64,000 nucleotides of DNA from Roseicella aerolata (GTDB lineage: Bacteria > Pseudomonadota > Alphaproteobacteria > Acetobacterales > Acetobacteraceae): positions 62,001-126,000 of the forward strand of contig NZ_JAJAQI010000014.1 of NCBI RefSeq assembly GCF_020523605.1, written 5' to 3'. Position numbers and translations under genes: made by a program. Each line of letters begins with the position of its first letter. Position 1 is the first letter of the stretch. Below, piece after piece: positions 43,877-52,631 of this stretch. The notes below the pieces were generated by a model, which had not been told where the DNA came from, did not search any database, and saw only the letters and a list, made by a program, of their open reading frames with translations.

Positions 43877-44302
43877 TCATTTGGCTGACACGGTCTCGTT
43901 CCAACCTCGCCGTGCCAGTTCCACCCGCGCGCGCAGGACGATCGCACGCACCGCCTCCTGCAAGAGTGGGTCCGCCCCTTCCTCGCCCAGACCGAGTGCC
44001 GCGAGCCTTTCCAGCCGCTTCATATCGCTCCCGCCGCGCAGCAGCTCATGTTGCAGATCGCGCAACTCTTGCAGGATCGACTCGGCACGCTGCCTTGCCG
44101 CCCGGTCGCGCGCCGCCCGGTCGCCCCCTTCCTGCACCGCGAGCAGGCCAAGCCCCACCGGCCCGAGGGCGGCCGCGCCTGCCGCCTCGGCCAGCGGCGG
44201 CGCGTCGCCTCCCCCGCCCACCGAGAAGCCGCCCGCGCCGCGGTAGGCGCCGCGCCCGCGCTGCGCCGCGCTGCCCGCCGCCACCCTGCCGACTTCCCGC
44301 AT
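43877..44302 (-). CDS. fliX: Flagellar assembly regulator FliX
   Basis: The 141-residue protein matches FliX in its C-terminal half: LGLLAVQEGGDRAARDRAARQRAESILQELRDLQHELLRGG, then RLERLAALG and ADPLLQEAVRAIVLRARVELARRG. In Caulobacter FliX couples completion of the early flagellar structure to the sigma-54 activator FlbD and helps P-ring assembly. ATG at 44302 follows GGGAGGC at 8 bases; an ATG at 44320 is also in frame. It is divergent from flgI, the usual arrangement. Confidence 0.85.
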   Translation of the reverse strand: MREVGRVAAGSAAQRGRGAYRGAGGFSVGGGGDAPPLAEAAGAAALGPVGLGLLAVQEGGDRAARDRAARQRAESILQELRDLQHELLRGGSDMKRLERLAALGLGEEGADPLLQEAVRAIVLRARVELARRGWNETVSAK

Positions 44303-44392
44303 CCCGCCTGCCTCCCGCATCGCTTCTGCCTGCCGCCGGCAATCCTGGCCGGCCATCCCGGCAGGCCCTGCCGCCTGCCCCGGCCCGCGGGC

Positions 44393-44408
44393 TGGCACGG
44401 CGGTTGCG
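44393..44408 (+). promoter_or_regulatory. Sigma-54 promoter of flgI
   Basis: TGGCACGGCGGTTGCG matches the sigma-54 consensus TGGCACG-N4-TTGC with GG and GC ten bases apart. Transcription should begin near 44419, which fits the GTG start of flgI at 44441 with its GGAGGG site. The FlbD/FliX circuit controls such promoters. Confidence 0.8.
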
Positions 44409-44440
44409 ACGCCGCCGGCACCTGCGGGATGGAGGGCAGC

Positions 44441-45580
44441 GTGGCCAAAATTGCTTTCGCAAGGGCGAAGAGCGCGCTTGTGGCGGCGGCCATGACGGCG
44501 CTGCTCGCCATCCTCGCGGGCCTCGCCCCCGCCGCGGCCCAGCCGGTCCGCATCAAGGACATCGCGGATATCGAGGGGGTGCGGGACAACCAGCTCGTCG
44601 GCTACGGCCTGGTCGTCGGCCTGCCCGGCACGGGCGACCGGCTGCGGACCGCCATCTTCACCCGCCAGACCCTGATCGGCATGCTGGAACGCCTCGGCGT
44701 CAATACGCGGGACAACGAGGCGCGGCTGGATACGCGCAATGTCGCGGCGGTGATGGTCACCGCCAACCTGCCCGCCTTCGCCCGGCCGGGCAGCCGGATC
44801 GATGTCGCGGTCTCGGCGCTCGGCGACGCCACCAACCTGCAGGGCGGCACGCTGCTGGTCACGCCGCTGCTCGGCGCGGATGGGGAGGTCTATGCGGTGG
44901 CCCAGGGGGCGGTCGCGACCGGCGCCGTCGCCGCCCGGGGCGCCGCCGCCAGCGTGCAGCGCGGCGTGCCCACCAGCGCCCGCATCGCCTCGGGCGCCAT
45001 CGTGGAGCGGGAGATCCCCTATGCGCTCACGGGCCGGCCCAGCCTGCGGCTCGCGCTCCGCAACCCGGACCTGACCACCGCCCGGCGCATCGCCGCCGCC
45101 ATCAACCGCGCGACCGGCGGCAGCCTGGCGACGGCGACCGATCCGCGCACCGTGGCGCTCAACATGGCCGGCCGCGACCCCATTGCCCTGCTGGCCGAAG
45201 TCGAGCAGTTGCGGGTCGAGCCCGACCAGGTCGCCCGCGTGGTGATCGAGGAAGCCAGCGGCACCATCGTCATGGGCGCCAATGTCCGCGTCTCCACCGT
45301 CGCCATCGCCCAGGGGAATCTCACCATCCGCATCACCGAGACGCCACAGGTCAGCCAGCCCAACCCGCTGGCCAATGGCGAGACGGTGGTGGTGCCGCGC
45401 ACCAATATCGAGGTGGAGGACCAGGCGGAGCGTCGCCTGGGCGTGCTGCGCGGCGGCGTCACCCTGCAGGAGCTGGTGCGCGGGCTGAACGCGCTCGGCG
45501 TCGGGCCGCGCGACCTGATCTCCATCCTGCAGGCGGTGAAGGCCGCCGGTGCCCTGCAGGCCGAGATGGAGCTGCGCTGA
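44441..45580 (+). CDS. flgI: Flagellar P-ring protein FlgI
   Basis: The 379-residue protein has an export signal ending LAGLAPAAAQ and the FlgI pattern: VRIKDIADIEGVRDNQLVGYGLVVGLPGTGD, NVAAVMVTANLPAFARPGSRIDVAVSALGDA and NPLANGETVVVPRTNIEVEDQ. It forms the ring around the rod in the peptidoglycan layer. GTG at 44441 follows GGAGGG at 5 bases; an ATG at 44429 would sit only about ten bases from the predicted transcription start. The flgJ-like gene overlaps its stop (TGATG). Confidence 0.94.
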   Translation: MAKIAFARAKSALVAAAMTALLAILAGLAPAAAQPVRIKDIADIEGVRDNQLVGYGLVVGLPGTGDRLRTAIFTRQTLIGMLERLGVNTRDNEARLDTRNVAAVMVTANLPAFARPGSRIDVAVSALGDATNLQGGTLLVTPLLGADGEVYAVAQGAVATGAVAARGAAASVQRGVPTSARIASGAIVEREIPYALTGRPSLRLALRNPDLTTARRIAAAINRATGGSLATATDPRTVALNMAGRDPIALLAEVEQLRVEPDQVARVVIEEASGTIVMGANVRVSTVAIAQGNLTIRITETPQVSQPNPLANGETVVVPRTNIEVEDQAERRLGVLRGGVTLQELVRGLNALGVGPRDLISILQAVKAAGALQAEMELR

Positions 45581-45930
45581 TGACGCTGGCCACGCCCTCC
45601 CTCGCCCCGATGCGGGACGGCGCGGCACCGCTGCCGCGCCCCCTCACCGCGGCCGAACTCGCCAAGGCCCCGCCCCGGCTGCGCCAGGCGGCGCAGGAAT
45701 TCGAGGCCCAGGCCCTGGCCCGGCTGCTGCAGCCCGCCTTCGCCACCCTCGATGCCGGCCGCTCCGCCTTCGGCGGCGGCGCGGCCGAGGCGCAGTGGCG
45801 CCCGATGCTGGTCGAGGCGATCGCCGCCAAGGCGGTGCGCGCCGGCCAGGGGCTCGGCCTTTCCGACCTCGTCCTGCGCGAGCTGCTGCGCCGCCAGGCC
45901 GCCCACCCACCCGAGGAGACCCGCCCATGA
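45580..45930 (+). CDS. Rod-binding protein, FlgJ N-terminal domain only
   Basis: The 116-residue protein corresponds to the rod-binding domain of FlgJ: LRQAAQEFEAQALARLLQPAF, then GGGAAEAQWRPMLVEAIAAKAVRAGQGLGLSDLVLRELLR. The muramidase domain found in gammaproteobacterial FlgJ is absent, as usual in alphaproteobacteria, where a separate hydrolase is used. It should act as the rod cap in the periplasm. Start and stop overlap flgI and the following gene by 1 and 4 bases. Confidence 0.88.
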   Translation: MTLATPSLAPMRDGAAPLPRPLTAAELAKAPPRLRQAAQEFEAQALARLLQPAFATLDAGRSAFGGGAAEAQWRPMLVEAIAAKAVRAGQGLGLSDLVLRELLRRQAAHPPEETRP

Positions 45931-46337
45931 CGATGATGCTGGATGCCCTGCTCGCCGCCGGCCAGCGCCTGGCCGAGGCACTCAGGGCCGAGAACGAGGC
46001 GCTCGCCGCGCTCGACCTGCCGCGCGCTGCCGGGCTCGCCACCGCCAAGGCCCAGGCGACGGATGCCTTCGCTGCCGCCTATGCCGCGGCGACGAAGACC
46101 GGCGCCAAGGCCGAAGGGCCGGCGCGGCAGGATGCTGCGGTGCTCACGACCCGGCTGCAGGAGTTGGGCGAGGAGAACCGGCGCCTGTTGCAGCGCGCCA
46201 TCGCCATCCAGTCGCAGGTGATCGAGACGATCGCGGGCGCCGCCCTGCCGCGCGCGGCGGCACCCGGGTATGGGGCGGCGGGCCGCCCCCTGGCCGCCAG
46301 GCAGGCGCCGGCCCTGGCCGTTGCGGCGCGGGCCTGA
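45927..46337 (+). CDS. FlgN-like flagellar chaperone, putative
   Basis: The 136-residue helical protein reads MLDALLAAGQRLAEALRAENEALAALDLPRAAGLATAKAQATDAFAAAY and later LQELGEENRRLLQRAIAIQSQVIETI, the alternating helix pattern of FlgN chaperones, which escort FlgK and FlgL to the export gate. It overlaps the rod-binding gene by 4 bases (ATGA), so it belongs to the flgI operon. The assignment rests on pattern, length and context; the sequence is Ala-rich and weakly conserved. Confidence 0.65.
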   Translation: MTMMLDALLAAGQRLAEALRAENEALAALDLPRAAGLATAKAQATDAFAAAYAAATKTGAKAEGPARQDAAVLTTRLQELGEENRRLLQRAIAIQSQVIETIAGAALPRAAAPGYGAAGRPLAARQAPALAVAARA

Positions 46338-46446
46338 AAACGGTCCGGGAGGGCCTTGCGCGGCTCCCATCGCACCATGGACGATGGGAGGCCCTGTCCT
46401 CCCGGAGCTTCCCGCCAGGCCGGAGCCTGGCCTGGACCGGTGTGGG

Positions 46447-46878
46447 TCAGCCCTTCTTGGCCACCAGGGTCTTCACCTCGTCCATCGCCTCGGTGAAGCG
46501 CTTGTTGAGCAGCGCCAGCGCCTCCTCATTCGACTTCTGAATGAGGTCGGCCACCTCCTTCATGTTGCCGACCGCCTTCTCATAGGCGGCCTTCAGCATC
46601 TCCGCCTGGCGCGCCGCCCTGGCCTGCGGCGATTCCTGGGTGCCGAGCGCCTTCATCGCCTCGGTCATCTCGGTCATGGAGGATTGCAGGATCTCCATGT
46701 GCCGGCGGGCCACTGCCTGCGCCCCCTCCAGCGCGACCCGGTTGGCGGCGGAGAGCGCCTCCAGGTTCCGGCGCTGGGCCGCCGCCAGGGCCTCGACATC
46801 CGGCATGCCGGGCATGCGGAAATCCGCCAGCATGCGCATCAGGTCGTTCGCGGGCTTGTTGCCACCGGTCTCTGACAT
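46447..46878 (-). CDS. Phasin family protein
   Basis: The 143-residue amphipathic helical protein has the phasin pattern MLADFRMPGMPDVEALAAAQRRNLEALSAANRVALEGAQAVARRHMEIL, ending in LIQKSNEEALALLNKRFTEAMDEVKTLV. Phasins coat polyhydroxyalkanoate granules and control their size; no PHA synthesis genes are in the window. GGAGGA lies about 7 bases before the ATG at 46878. It is convergent with the flagellar operon. Confidence 0.9.
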   Translation of the reverse strand: MSETGGNKPANDLMRMLADFRMPGMPDVEALAAAQRRNLEALSAANRVALEGAQAVARRHMEILQSSMTEMTEAMKALGTQESPQARAARQAEMLKAAYEKAVGNMKEVADLIQKSNEEALALLNKRFTEAMDEVKTLVAKKG

Positions 46879-46962
46879 ATCGTCCTCCGCCCTGTGATCA
46901 GGCAAAGGCACAGTAGGGGCCTCGCGAGGGCCGGTCAAAGAGCATGCTGCGATGCAGCAAAA

Positions 46963-47562
46963 TCAACTTGCGGCCATATCGCCCGGATCGAGCCGCAACG
47001 ATCTTGCAACCTGCTCGGCCCGGTCCAGGGCCCGGTCGAGCGCCGCCATGGTCGGGCCGAGATCAGTGGAATCGTCCTTCACCCAGGCCCGGATGGTCGC
47101 CAGCCAGACGCCCGTCAGCCCCTGCACCCGCAGCGCGCCGAAGATGCCGGAGGAGTCGATCTCCGCCGCCTGCAGCAGCCGGGCCATGGAGCGCGGCAGC
47201 CCGGCCAGCAGGCAGAGGGCCAGGCCCGGCTCGGTCCGCAATTCCTCCAGCAGCCGCACGAGGCCGGCGCGGTGCGGTTGCATGGCGTCGATCCGGCGCA
47301 TCAGCACGTCGAAGATCCGGTCGCGCGGCGCGCCGCCCTGGCCGGGGACGGTGCCGGCCTCGACCGCCTCATCCGTCAGCCGTCCGTGCAGGGCCAGCAG
47401 GTCCCGCGGGCCGCCAGGGGCGCGGAGGCGTACCTCCGAGGCCGGCAGGCCGGAGGCCGCGGCCACCCGGCGGAGCGTGACGCCCTGCCAGCCATGCGCC
47501 GCCACCACCTGCCAGAAGCCGGCCAGCAGGCGGGAATCGATATCATCGGTCGTCTCGCTCAT
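46963..47562 (-). CDS. TetR/COQ9-like helical protein
   Basis: The 199-residue protein starts with a TetR-type HTH (IDSRLLAGFWQVVAAHGWQGVTLRRVAAASGLPASEVRLR, residues 8-47) followed by helices with LRRIDAMQPHRAGLVRLLEELRTEPGLALCLLAGLPRSMARLLQAAEIDSSG. The second half, with a conserved-looking W-L-A-T-I-R-A-W-x-D-D-S-x-D stretch, recalls COQ9-related TetR-fold proteins and short TetR regulators; both are possible. It lies between phasin and proC on the same strand. The ligand or target is unknown. Confidence 0.75.
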   Translation of the reverse strand: MSETTDDIDSRLLAGFWQVVAAHGWQGVTLRRVAAASGLPASEVRLRAPGGPRDLLALHGRLTDEAVEAGTVPGQGGAPRDRIFDVLMRRIDAMQPHRAGLVRLLEELRTEPGLALCLLAGLPRSMARLLQAAEIDSSGIFGALRVQGLTGVWLATIRAWVKDDSTDLGPTMAALDRALDRAEQVARSLRLDPGDMAAS

Positions 47563-47814
47563 GACGCTCCAGTTTGGGTTGGCCGGCGCCGGCGCAAAGG
47601 GGGAAATCGCCGATGGCGCTGGCGGGTCGGGCAGACCAGGGCGGGCCGGGAGGGCACCCCCGCCGGCCGGAGGCGACTCCATGGCGAACCGGCATGCCGG
47701 TCCGGGCGCCATCCGCATGGGGTGGTCGGCAGGCCAGGGTGGCGCGGGCCGGCGGCGGCGCCACGGATCGCCGGGACGTGGTGGCCGGTCCGGCCTCCCT
47801 CCGGCCCATCGCCC

Positions 47815-48630
47815 TCACCCCGCCAGTTCGCGGGACCGGTCGGTGGCGGCCTGGATCGCCTTCGACATCAGGGCGGGCAAGGCATCCGGCGCCATCAGGA
47901 CGGCGAGGGCCCGTTCCGTCGTGCCCTTCGGGCTGGTCACGTTCTTCCGCAGTTGCGCGCTGTCCTCCAGACTGGCGGCCAGGAGGGCGCCGGAGCCGGC
48001 GACCGTCGCGCGCGCCATCCGGCGGGCGAGATCGGGCGGCAGCCCCTGCTCGACCGCCGCGGCCTCCATCACCTCGGCCAGCAGGAAGACATAGGCCGGG
48101 CCGCCGCCAGAGACCGCCGTGACCGGATCGATCAGCCCTTCCTCCGCCACCCAGGCGACCTCCCCGATGGCGGAGAGCAGCCGGTCGGCGAGGTCCTGCT
48201 GCGCCGTGGTCACGCCGGGGCCGGGGAAGGCCACGGTGAAGCCCTGCCGCACCGCGGCCGGCGTGTTCGGCATGGCGCGGATGACCGCAGCCTGCCCGCC
48301 CAGCGCGGCGCGCATGCCGGCGACGTTCCGCCCGGCCATGATGGAGAGGAAGACCGTCTCCGGCCCCGCCAGCCGGGCGAAGGCCGGCAGGGTCGCCGCG
48401 GCCTCCTGCGGCTTGATCGCCAGCACCACGGCGGCGGGGCGGAAGCCGGCGGGGATGCCGGCGGGGTCCGGCACCACGGTGACGCGCCCGGCGAAGGCCG
48501 CGACGGCGGCCGGGTTCGGTTCCACCACCACGGCCTCGGTGAGGCCGCGCTCCAGCCAGCCGGCGAGCATGGCCCCGCCCATCTTGCCGCAGCCGATGAG
48601 GAGGAGGGGAGGAAGGGGTGTCTCGGTCAT
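47815..48630 (-). CDS. proC: Pyrroline-5-carboxylate reductase ProC
   Basis: The 271-residue enzyme makes proline from pyrroline-5-carboxylate with NAD(P)H. It has [17 protein letters not shown] at the N-terminus, [18 protein letters not shown] and the conserved C-terminal [27 protein letters not shown] ... [16 protein letters not shown]. The start at 48630 gives the normal length. ilvD is divergent upstream. In related genomes proC often sits next to ybjN and ubiK, which here are 3 kb away on the same strand beyond ilvD. Confidence 0.94.
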   Translation of the reverse strand: MTETPLPPLLLIGCGKMGGAMLAGWLERGLTEAVVVEPNPAAVAAFAGRVTVVPDPAGIPAGFRPAAVVLAIKPQEAAATLPAFARLAGPETVFLSIMAGRNVAGMRAALGGQAAVIRAMPNTPAAVRQGFTVAFPGPGVTTAQQDLADRLLSAIGEVAWVAEEGLIDPVTAVSGGGPAYVFLLAEVMEAAAVEQGLPPDLARRMARATVAGSGALLAASLEDSAQLRKNVTSPKGTTERALAVLMAPDALPALMSKAIQAATDRSRELAG

Positions 48631-48859
48631 GCCCGGACCCTCGCGCGGCTGCGGCCGGGGCGCAATGGGTGGCGGCGGGGAGACATGGCCATCCACCGCG
48701 CCCGATGGACGCAAGGCGGCCGAGCGGGTAGAGCAACGGCATCCCGGGCGGCAGCGCCCGGATGAGGAACTGCCCGTCCCATCAAAGGCCGAAGCGGGTC
48801 CGCCTGTGCCAGGCACAGGGGAAGCCGCCCTGCGGGACGCGCCCGGAGGACCATACGGC

Positions 48860-50713
48860 ATGCCCACCTATCGCTCCCGCACCACCACCCATGGCCGCAA
48901 CATGGCCGGCGCCCGCGGCCTCTGGCGCGCGACCGGCATGAAGGACGGCGATTTCGGCAAGCCGATCATCGCCATCGCCAATTCCTTCACCCAGTTCGTC
49001 CCCGGCCATGTCCACCTGAAGGACCTTGGCCAGCTGGTGGCGCGGGAGATCGAGGCCGCGGGCGGCGTGGCGAAGGAGTTCAACACCATCGCCGTCGATG
49101 ACGGCATCGCCATGGGCCATGGCGGCATGCTCTACAGCCTGCCCTCGCGCGAGCTGATCGCCGATGCCGTCGAGTACATGGTGAACGCGCATTGCGCCGA
49201 CGCCCTGGTCTGCATCTCGAACTGCGACAAGATCACGCCGGGCATGCTGATGGCGGCGATGCGCCTCAACATCCCGACCGTCTTCGTCTCGGGCGGGCCG
49301 ATGGAGGCCGGCAAGGTCGTGCATCGCGGCCAGAAGCGCTCGGTGGACCTGATCGACGCCATGATCGTCGCCGCCGATCCCACCGTGACGGATGAGGAGG
49401 TGCAGGCCATCGAGCGCTCGGCCTGCCCGACCTGCGGCTCGTGCTCCGGCATGTTCACCGCCAATTCGATGAACTGCCTGACCGAGGCGCTGGGCCTTGC
49501 CCTGCCGGGCAACGGCACGATCGTCGCGACGCATGCCGACCGGCGCGAGCTGTTCCTCGAGGCCGGGCGGCTGATCGTGAAGCTCGCCAAGCGCCATTAC
49601 GAGGAGGACGACTTCTCCGTCCTGCCGCGCTCCATCGCCGGCTTCACGGCCTTCGAGAACGCGATGACGCTCGACATCGCCATGGGCGGCTCGACCAACA
49701 CCGTGCTGCACCTGCTGGCGGCGGCGCAGGAGGCGGGCGTGGATTTCACCATGCGCGACATCGACCGCCTCTCCCGCCGGGTGCCGGTGCTGTGCAAGGT
49801 CGCGCCCTCCGTCATCAACGTGCATGTCGAGGATGTCCACCGCGCCGGCGGCATCATGGGCATCCTGGGCGAGTTGGACCGCGCCGGGCTGATCGACACC
49901 TCCGTCCCCTCCGTCCATTCCAGGTCCATGGCCGAGGCGCTGGCCCATTGGGACATCAAGCGCACCACGGACGAGGCGGTCAGGACCTTCTTCCGCGCCG
50001 CCCCGGGCGGCATCCCGACCACCGAGGCCTTCAGCCAGTCCGCCCGCTGGGACGCGCTGGACACCGACCGCGCGGGTGGCGTGATCCGCGACCTCGAGCA
50101 CGCCTTCTCCAGGGATGGCGGCCTCGCGGTGCTGTACGGCAACCTCGCCGAGGAAGGCTGCATCGTGAAGACGGCGGGCGTCGATGCCAGCATCCTCACC
50201 TTCGCCGGCCCGGCCCGGATCTTCGAGAGCCAGGACGACGCGGTGGAGGGCATCCTCGGCAAGAAGGTCCAGGCCGGCGATGTGGTGCTGGTGCGCTATG
50301 AGGGGCCGAAGGGCGGCCCGGGCATGCAGGAGATGCTCTACCCGACCAGCTACCTGAAGTCGGTCGGCCTCGGGAAGGCCTGCGCCCTGGTGACGGATGG
50401 CCGCTTCTCCGGCGGCTCCTCCGGCCTCTCGATCGGCCATCTCTCGCCGGAGGCGGCCGAGGGCGGGCTGGTCGGCCTGGTGGAGGAGGGCGACCGGATC
50501 GAGATCGACATCCCGAACCGGACCATCCGCCTGGCGGTGCCGGAGGAGGTGCTGGCGCAGCGCCGGGCGGCCATGGAGGCGCGCGGCGCCGAGGCCTGGC
50601 AGCCGGTGGGCCGCAACCGCGTGGTCTCGACCGCGCTCCAGGCCTATGCGGCGCTGACCACCAGTGCGGCGCGCGGCGCGGTGCGGGATGTGAAGCAGGT
50701 GCGGCGGCGGTAG
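48860..50713 (+). CDS. ilvD: Dihydroxy-acid dehydratase IlvD
   Basis: The 617-residue iron-sulfur enzyme makes the 2-oxo acids leading to valine, leucine and isoleucine. It has the cluster cysteines in [12 protein letters not shown] and [20 protein letters not shown], the metal/phosphate region [15 protein letters not shown] and the C-terminal [25 protein letters not shown] with the catalytic serine. The start at 48860 gives the canonical [26 protein letters not shown]. No leader peptide rich in branched-chain residues was found upstream, unlike leuA. Two terminator hairpins follow. Confidence 0.95.
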   Translation: MPTYRSRTTTHGRNMAGARGLWRATGMKDGDFGKPIIAIANSFTQFVPGHVHLKDLGQLVAREIEAAGGVAKEFNTIAVDDGIAMGHGGMLYSLPSRELIADAVEYMVNAHCADALVCISNCDKITPGMLMAAMRLNIPTVFVSGGPMEAGKVVHRGQKRSVDLIDAMIVAADPTVTDEEVQAIERSACPTCGSCSGMFTANSMNCLTEALGLALPGNGTIVATHADRRELFLEAGRLIVKLAKRHYEEDDFSVLPRSIAGFTAFENAMTLDIAMGGSTNTVLHLLAAAQEAGVDFTMRDIDRLSRRVPVLCKVAPSVINVHVEDVHRAGGIMGILGELDRAGLIDTSVPSVHSRSMAEALAHWDIKRTTDEAVRTFFRAAPGGIPTTEAFSQSARWDALDTDRAGGVIRDLEHAFSRDGGLAVLYGNLAEEGCIVKTAGVDASILTFAGPARIFESQDDAVEGILGKKVQAGDVVLVRYEGPKGGPGMQEMLYPTSYLKSVGLGKACALVTDGRFSGGSSGLSIGHLSPEAAEGGLVGLVEEGDRIEIDIPNRTIRLAVPEEVLAQRRAAMEARGAEAWQPVGRNRVVSTALQAYAALTTSAARGAVRDVKQVRRR

Positions 50714-50725
50714 CGGGCTGCCGAA

Positions 50726-50795
50726 AAGCTCCGGATGAGGGGGCTTCGCCCCCTCGAGCTTCCCCAGCAAGGGCTGGAGGGGCCTTGGCCCCTTT
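50726..50795 (+). terminator. Tandem terminator hairpins of ilvD
   Basis: The first (50726-50762) nests GAGGGGGC-TTC-GCCCCCTC inside AAGCTC/GAGCTT arms. The second (50777-50795) is GAGGGGCC-TT-GGCCCC followed by TTT. Confidence 0.7.
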
Positions 50796-50833
50796 GGTCG
50801 GTCTCCCGATATTCAAAAGATATCCGGTCTTTG

Positions 50834-50868
50834 GCGGATCGGCGTTCAGCATCGAACGCCGGTCCGCT
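50834..50868. repeat. Dispersed palindromic repeat, half copy E
   Basis: GCGGATCGGCGTTC and GAACGCCGGTCCGC form a 14-bp hairpin with one mismatch and match module 1 of the copies at 26829 and 31521. Confidence 0.65.
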
Positions 50869-50895
50869 GCAGGCCCGGCCGCTCCGCCGGAATGC

Positions 50896-50924
50896 GAAAA
50901 GCCCGCCGCGAGGCGGGCTTCTTC
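50896..50924 (-). terminator. Terminator of the 95-residue protein gene
   Basis: AAGCCCGCC-GCGA-GGCGGGCTT is a perfect 9-bp hairpin 13 bases after the stop, with TTTTC following on the minus strand (AAAA on the plus strand). Confidence 0.75.
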
Positions 50925-50936
50925 ATGGGCGCTGCG

Positions 50937-51224
50937 CTACTTTTCCACGGGGTCCCGGCCCGGCAGCCGGGGCGGCGTCATGCCCATCAGCGCCAGCCAG
51001 GGCGCCCAGGCGGCCTCGGCGAAGCGGGCCCAGGCCAGCATCGGGTTGGAGGCTTCCATCAGCCGCCCCCAGGCCTCGAATCCGGCCGGCGCGGTCAGGC
51101 TCACCATCACCTGTTCCGGCCCGGCCCCGCCGGCGCCACGGTGATGCCGGATCTCCACCTCCAGCCCGCCGGGCAACCGGCCGATGGCGCGCAGATCCTG
51201 GGGCAGGCCCTCAGCGGGGCTCAT
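50937..51224 (-). CDS. Hypothetical protein, 95 residues
   Basis: The product has two parts: LRAIGRLPGGLEVEIRHHRGAGGAGPEQVMVSLTAP, probably strands, and a Trp-rich helical end WARFAEAAWAPWLALMGM. No domain is recognised. The ATG at 51224 is chosen because GGAG lies 9 bases upstream, while the ATG at 51233 is directly adjacent to it. It is followed by a good terminator, which supports a real transcription unit. Function unknown. Confidence 0.6.
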   Translation of the reverse strand: MSPAEGLPQDLRAIGRLPGGLEVEIRHHRGAGGAGPEQVMVSLTAPAGFEAWGRLMEASNPMLAWARFAEAAWAPWLALMGMTPPRLPGRDPVEK

Positions 51225-51330
51225 GGCATGCATCTCCTGATCAAGGCAGGCCCTTCACGCGGCTGGCCGCGCTGGGTTCCCGGCAGGCGGACCCCCGGGA
51301 CCTGCCTTCCGTTGCCCGGGGCGGGCCGGC

Positions 51331-51834
51331 TCAGGCCTCCCCGACGCAGTCCAGCATCGCCGCCTGCAGCGCATCGCCCGGCGTCTTGCCGCCCCAGAGG
51401 ACGAACTGGAAGGCCGGGAAGAACCGCTCGCATTCGGTGATGGCGATGTCCACCATGTCCTCCAGGCTCTCGGCGCTGGCCGAGGGCGCGCCGCGCAGCA
51501 GCACGGAATGCCGGAAGACCGGCACCCCTTCCTCCGACTCCAGGCCGAAATGCCCGATCCAGAGCTTCTCATTCGCCATGGCCAGCAGTTCGAACAGCTT
51601 GCTGCGACCCTCCGGCGGCACCTTCATGTCGAAGGCGCAGGAGAAGTGCATGGCGCTGATCTCCGGCGACCAGGAGAAGAACAGGCCATAATCGCACCAT
51701 TTGCCGGGTGCCTCGGCCGCCATCTCGCCATCCGAGCGGCGCTCGAAGGCCCATTCATTGGCGGAGACGATCTGTTCGAGCACGTCGAGGGGGTTGGTCG
51801 CACGCTCGCGCACGCGGGCCTGAAGACCGGACAT
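51331..51834 (-). CDS. YbjN domain protein
   Basis: The 167-residue protein matches alphaproteobacterial YbjN proteins: NPLDVLEQIVSANEWAFERRSDGEMAAEAPGKWCDYGLFFSWSPEISAMHFSCAFDMKVP, then KLWIGHFGLESEEGVPVFRHSVLL. The fold resembles type III secretion chaperones; E. coli YbjN influences stress and motility, and the molecular role is unknown. GGAGG lies about 6 bases before the ATG at 51834. It neighbours ubiK, as in many related genomes. Confidence 0.9.
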   Translation of the reverse strand: MSGLQARVRERATNPLDVLEQIVSANEWAFERRSDGEMAAEAPGKWCDYGLFFSWSPEISAMHFSCAFDMKVPPEGRSKLFELLAMANEKLWIGHFGLESEEGVPVFRHSVLLRGAPSASAESLEDMVDIAITECERFFPAFQFVLWGGKTPGDALQAAMLDCVGEA

Positions 51835-52107
51835 CGCGGCACCTCCTCTGTCGTTCCAGGATGGCGTCAACCGCTGCCGCTCCCCCGGGACACCGAAGTC
51901 TTGGGTGAATCGGGCAGCGGTCACCACCACCTATAGACTACGCAGGCGCCAAACGCCGCCGCAAGGGCGCGGGTTGCCCCTGCGATTCACAATGCGTTCC
52001 AACCCTGTGACATTTCCGCACGCTGTGTAACCGCCGGTCTCCGGCCGCGTCCGAAGCCGGCGGGATGCCTCTCGGCAGGCATCGGCAACCGGGCACGGGA
52101 ACCGCCC

Positions 52108-52503
52108 TCACACCCCGTCCGGCGTCGCCTCGGTCTTCTCGCCCGGCGTCACCCCGGCCGCCTGGGGCGGCTGGATCGCCTCGGCCGCGGCCATGGTCGC
52201 CGACTCCGGAGTCGCGGTCGGGCTCGGCGCGGCCTGCGTCGCCAGCTTTGCCTCCAGCGCCGCGACGCGGGCCTCCAGCGCCTCCTGCGCCTCGCGTGCC
52301 CGCCGGGCGAGTTCCATGGCGGCGTCCAGATCCTCGCGCTTCACCAGGTCAAGGCGCTGCACCATGGCATCCGCCTGGGCCCGCGCCGCCGCCTCCACCT
52401 CGCCCCGCACCCCGGCCAGGGCCGAGAAGGCCCCGCCCGCCACGCCGGCCAGGTCATCGAAAAGGCTGCCCCGCCTGCGGCCGCCGCTGCCCGTGTCACT
52501 CAT
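52108..52503 (-). CDS. Accessory factor UbiK family protein (BMFP)
   Basis: The 131-residue protein has the BMFP/UbiK pattern: GSLFDDLAGVAGGAFSALAGVRGEVEAAARAQADAMVQRLDLVKREDLDAAMELARRAREAQEALEARVAALEAKL, an amphipathic helix and a coiled coil that form trimers, followed by a disordered Pro/Thr-rich tail of about 45 residues. UbiK assists late ubiquinone synthesis in E. coli; in alphaproteobacteria the role is inferred. It is divergent from rfaD. Confidence 0.88.
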   Translation of the reverse strand: MSDTGSGGRRRGSLFDDLAGVAGGAFSALAGVRGEVEAAARAQADAMVQRLDLVKREDLDAAMELARRAREAQEALEARVAALEAKLATQAAPSPTATPESATMAAAEAIQPPQAAGVTPGEKTEATPDGV

Positions 52504-52631
52504 TACCTTCTCCTCGTCCCCGCCCCGGCCCGGAGGCCGCGGGGGCGGTCGCCCTTCACAGGCCGCGCCATCGCGCCCTATACCCCGCGCCGCCGCGGCG
52601 CAACGGCCGGGCGGCTACAGGGGATCGCCGG

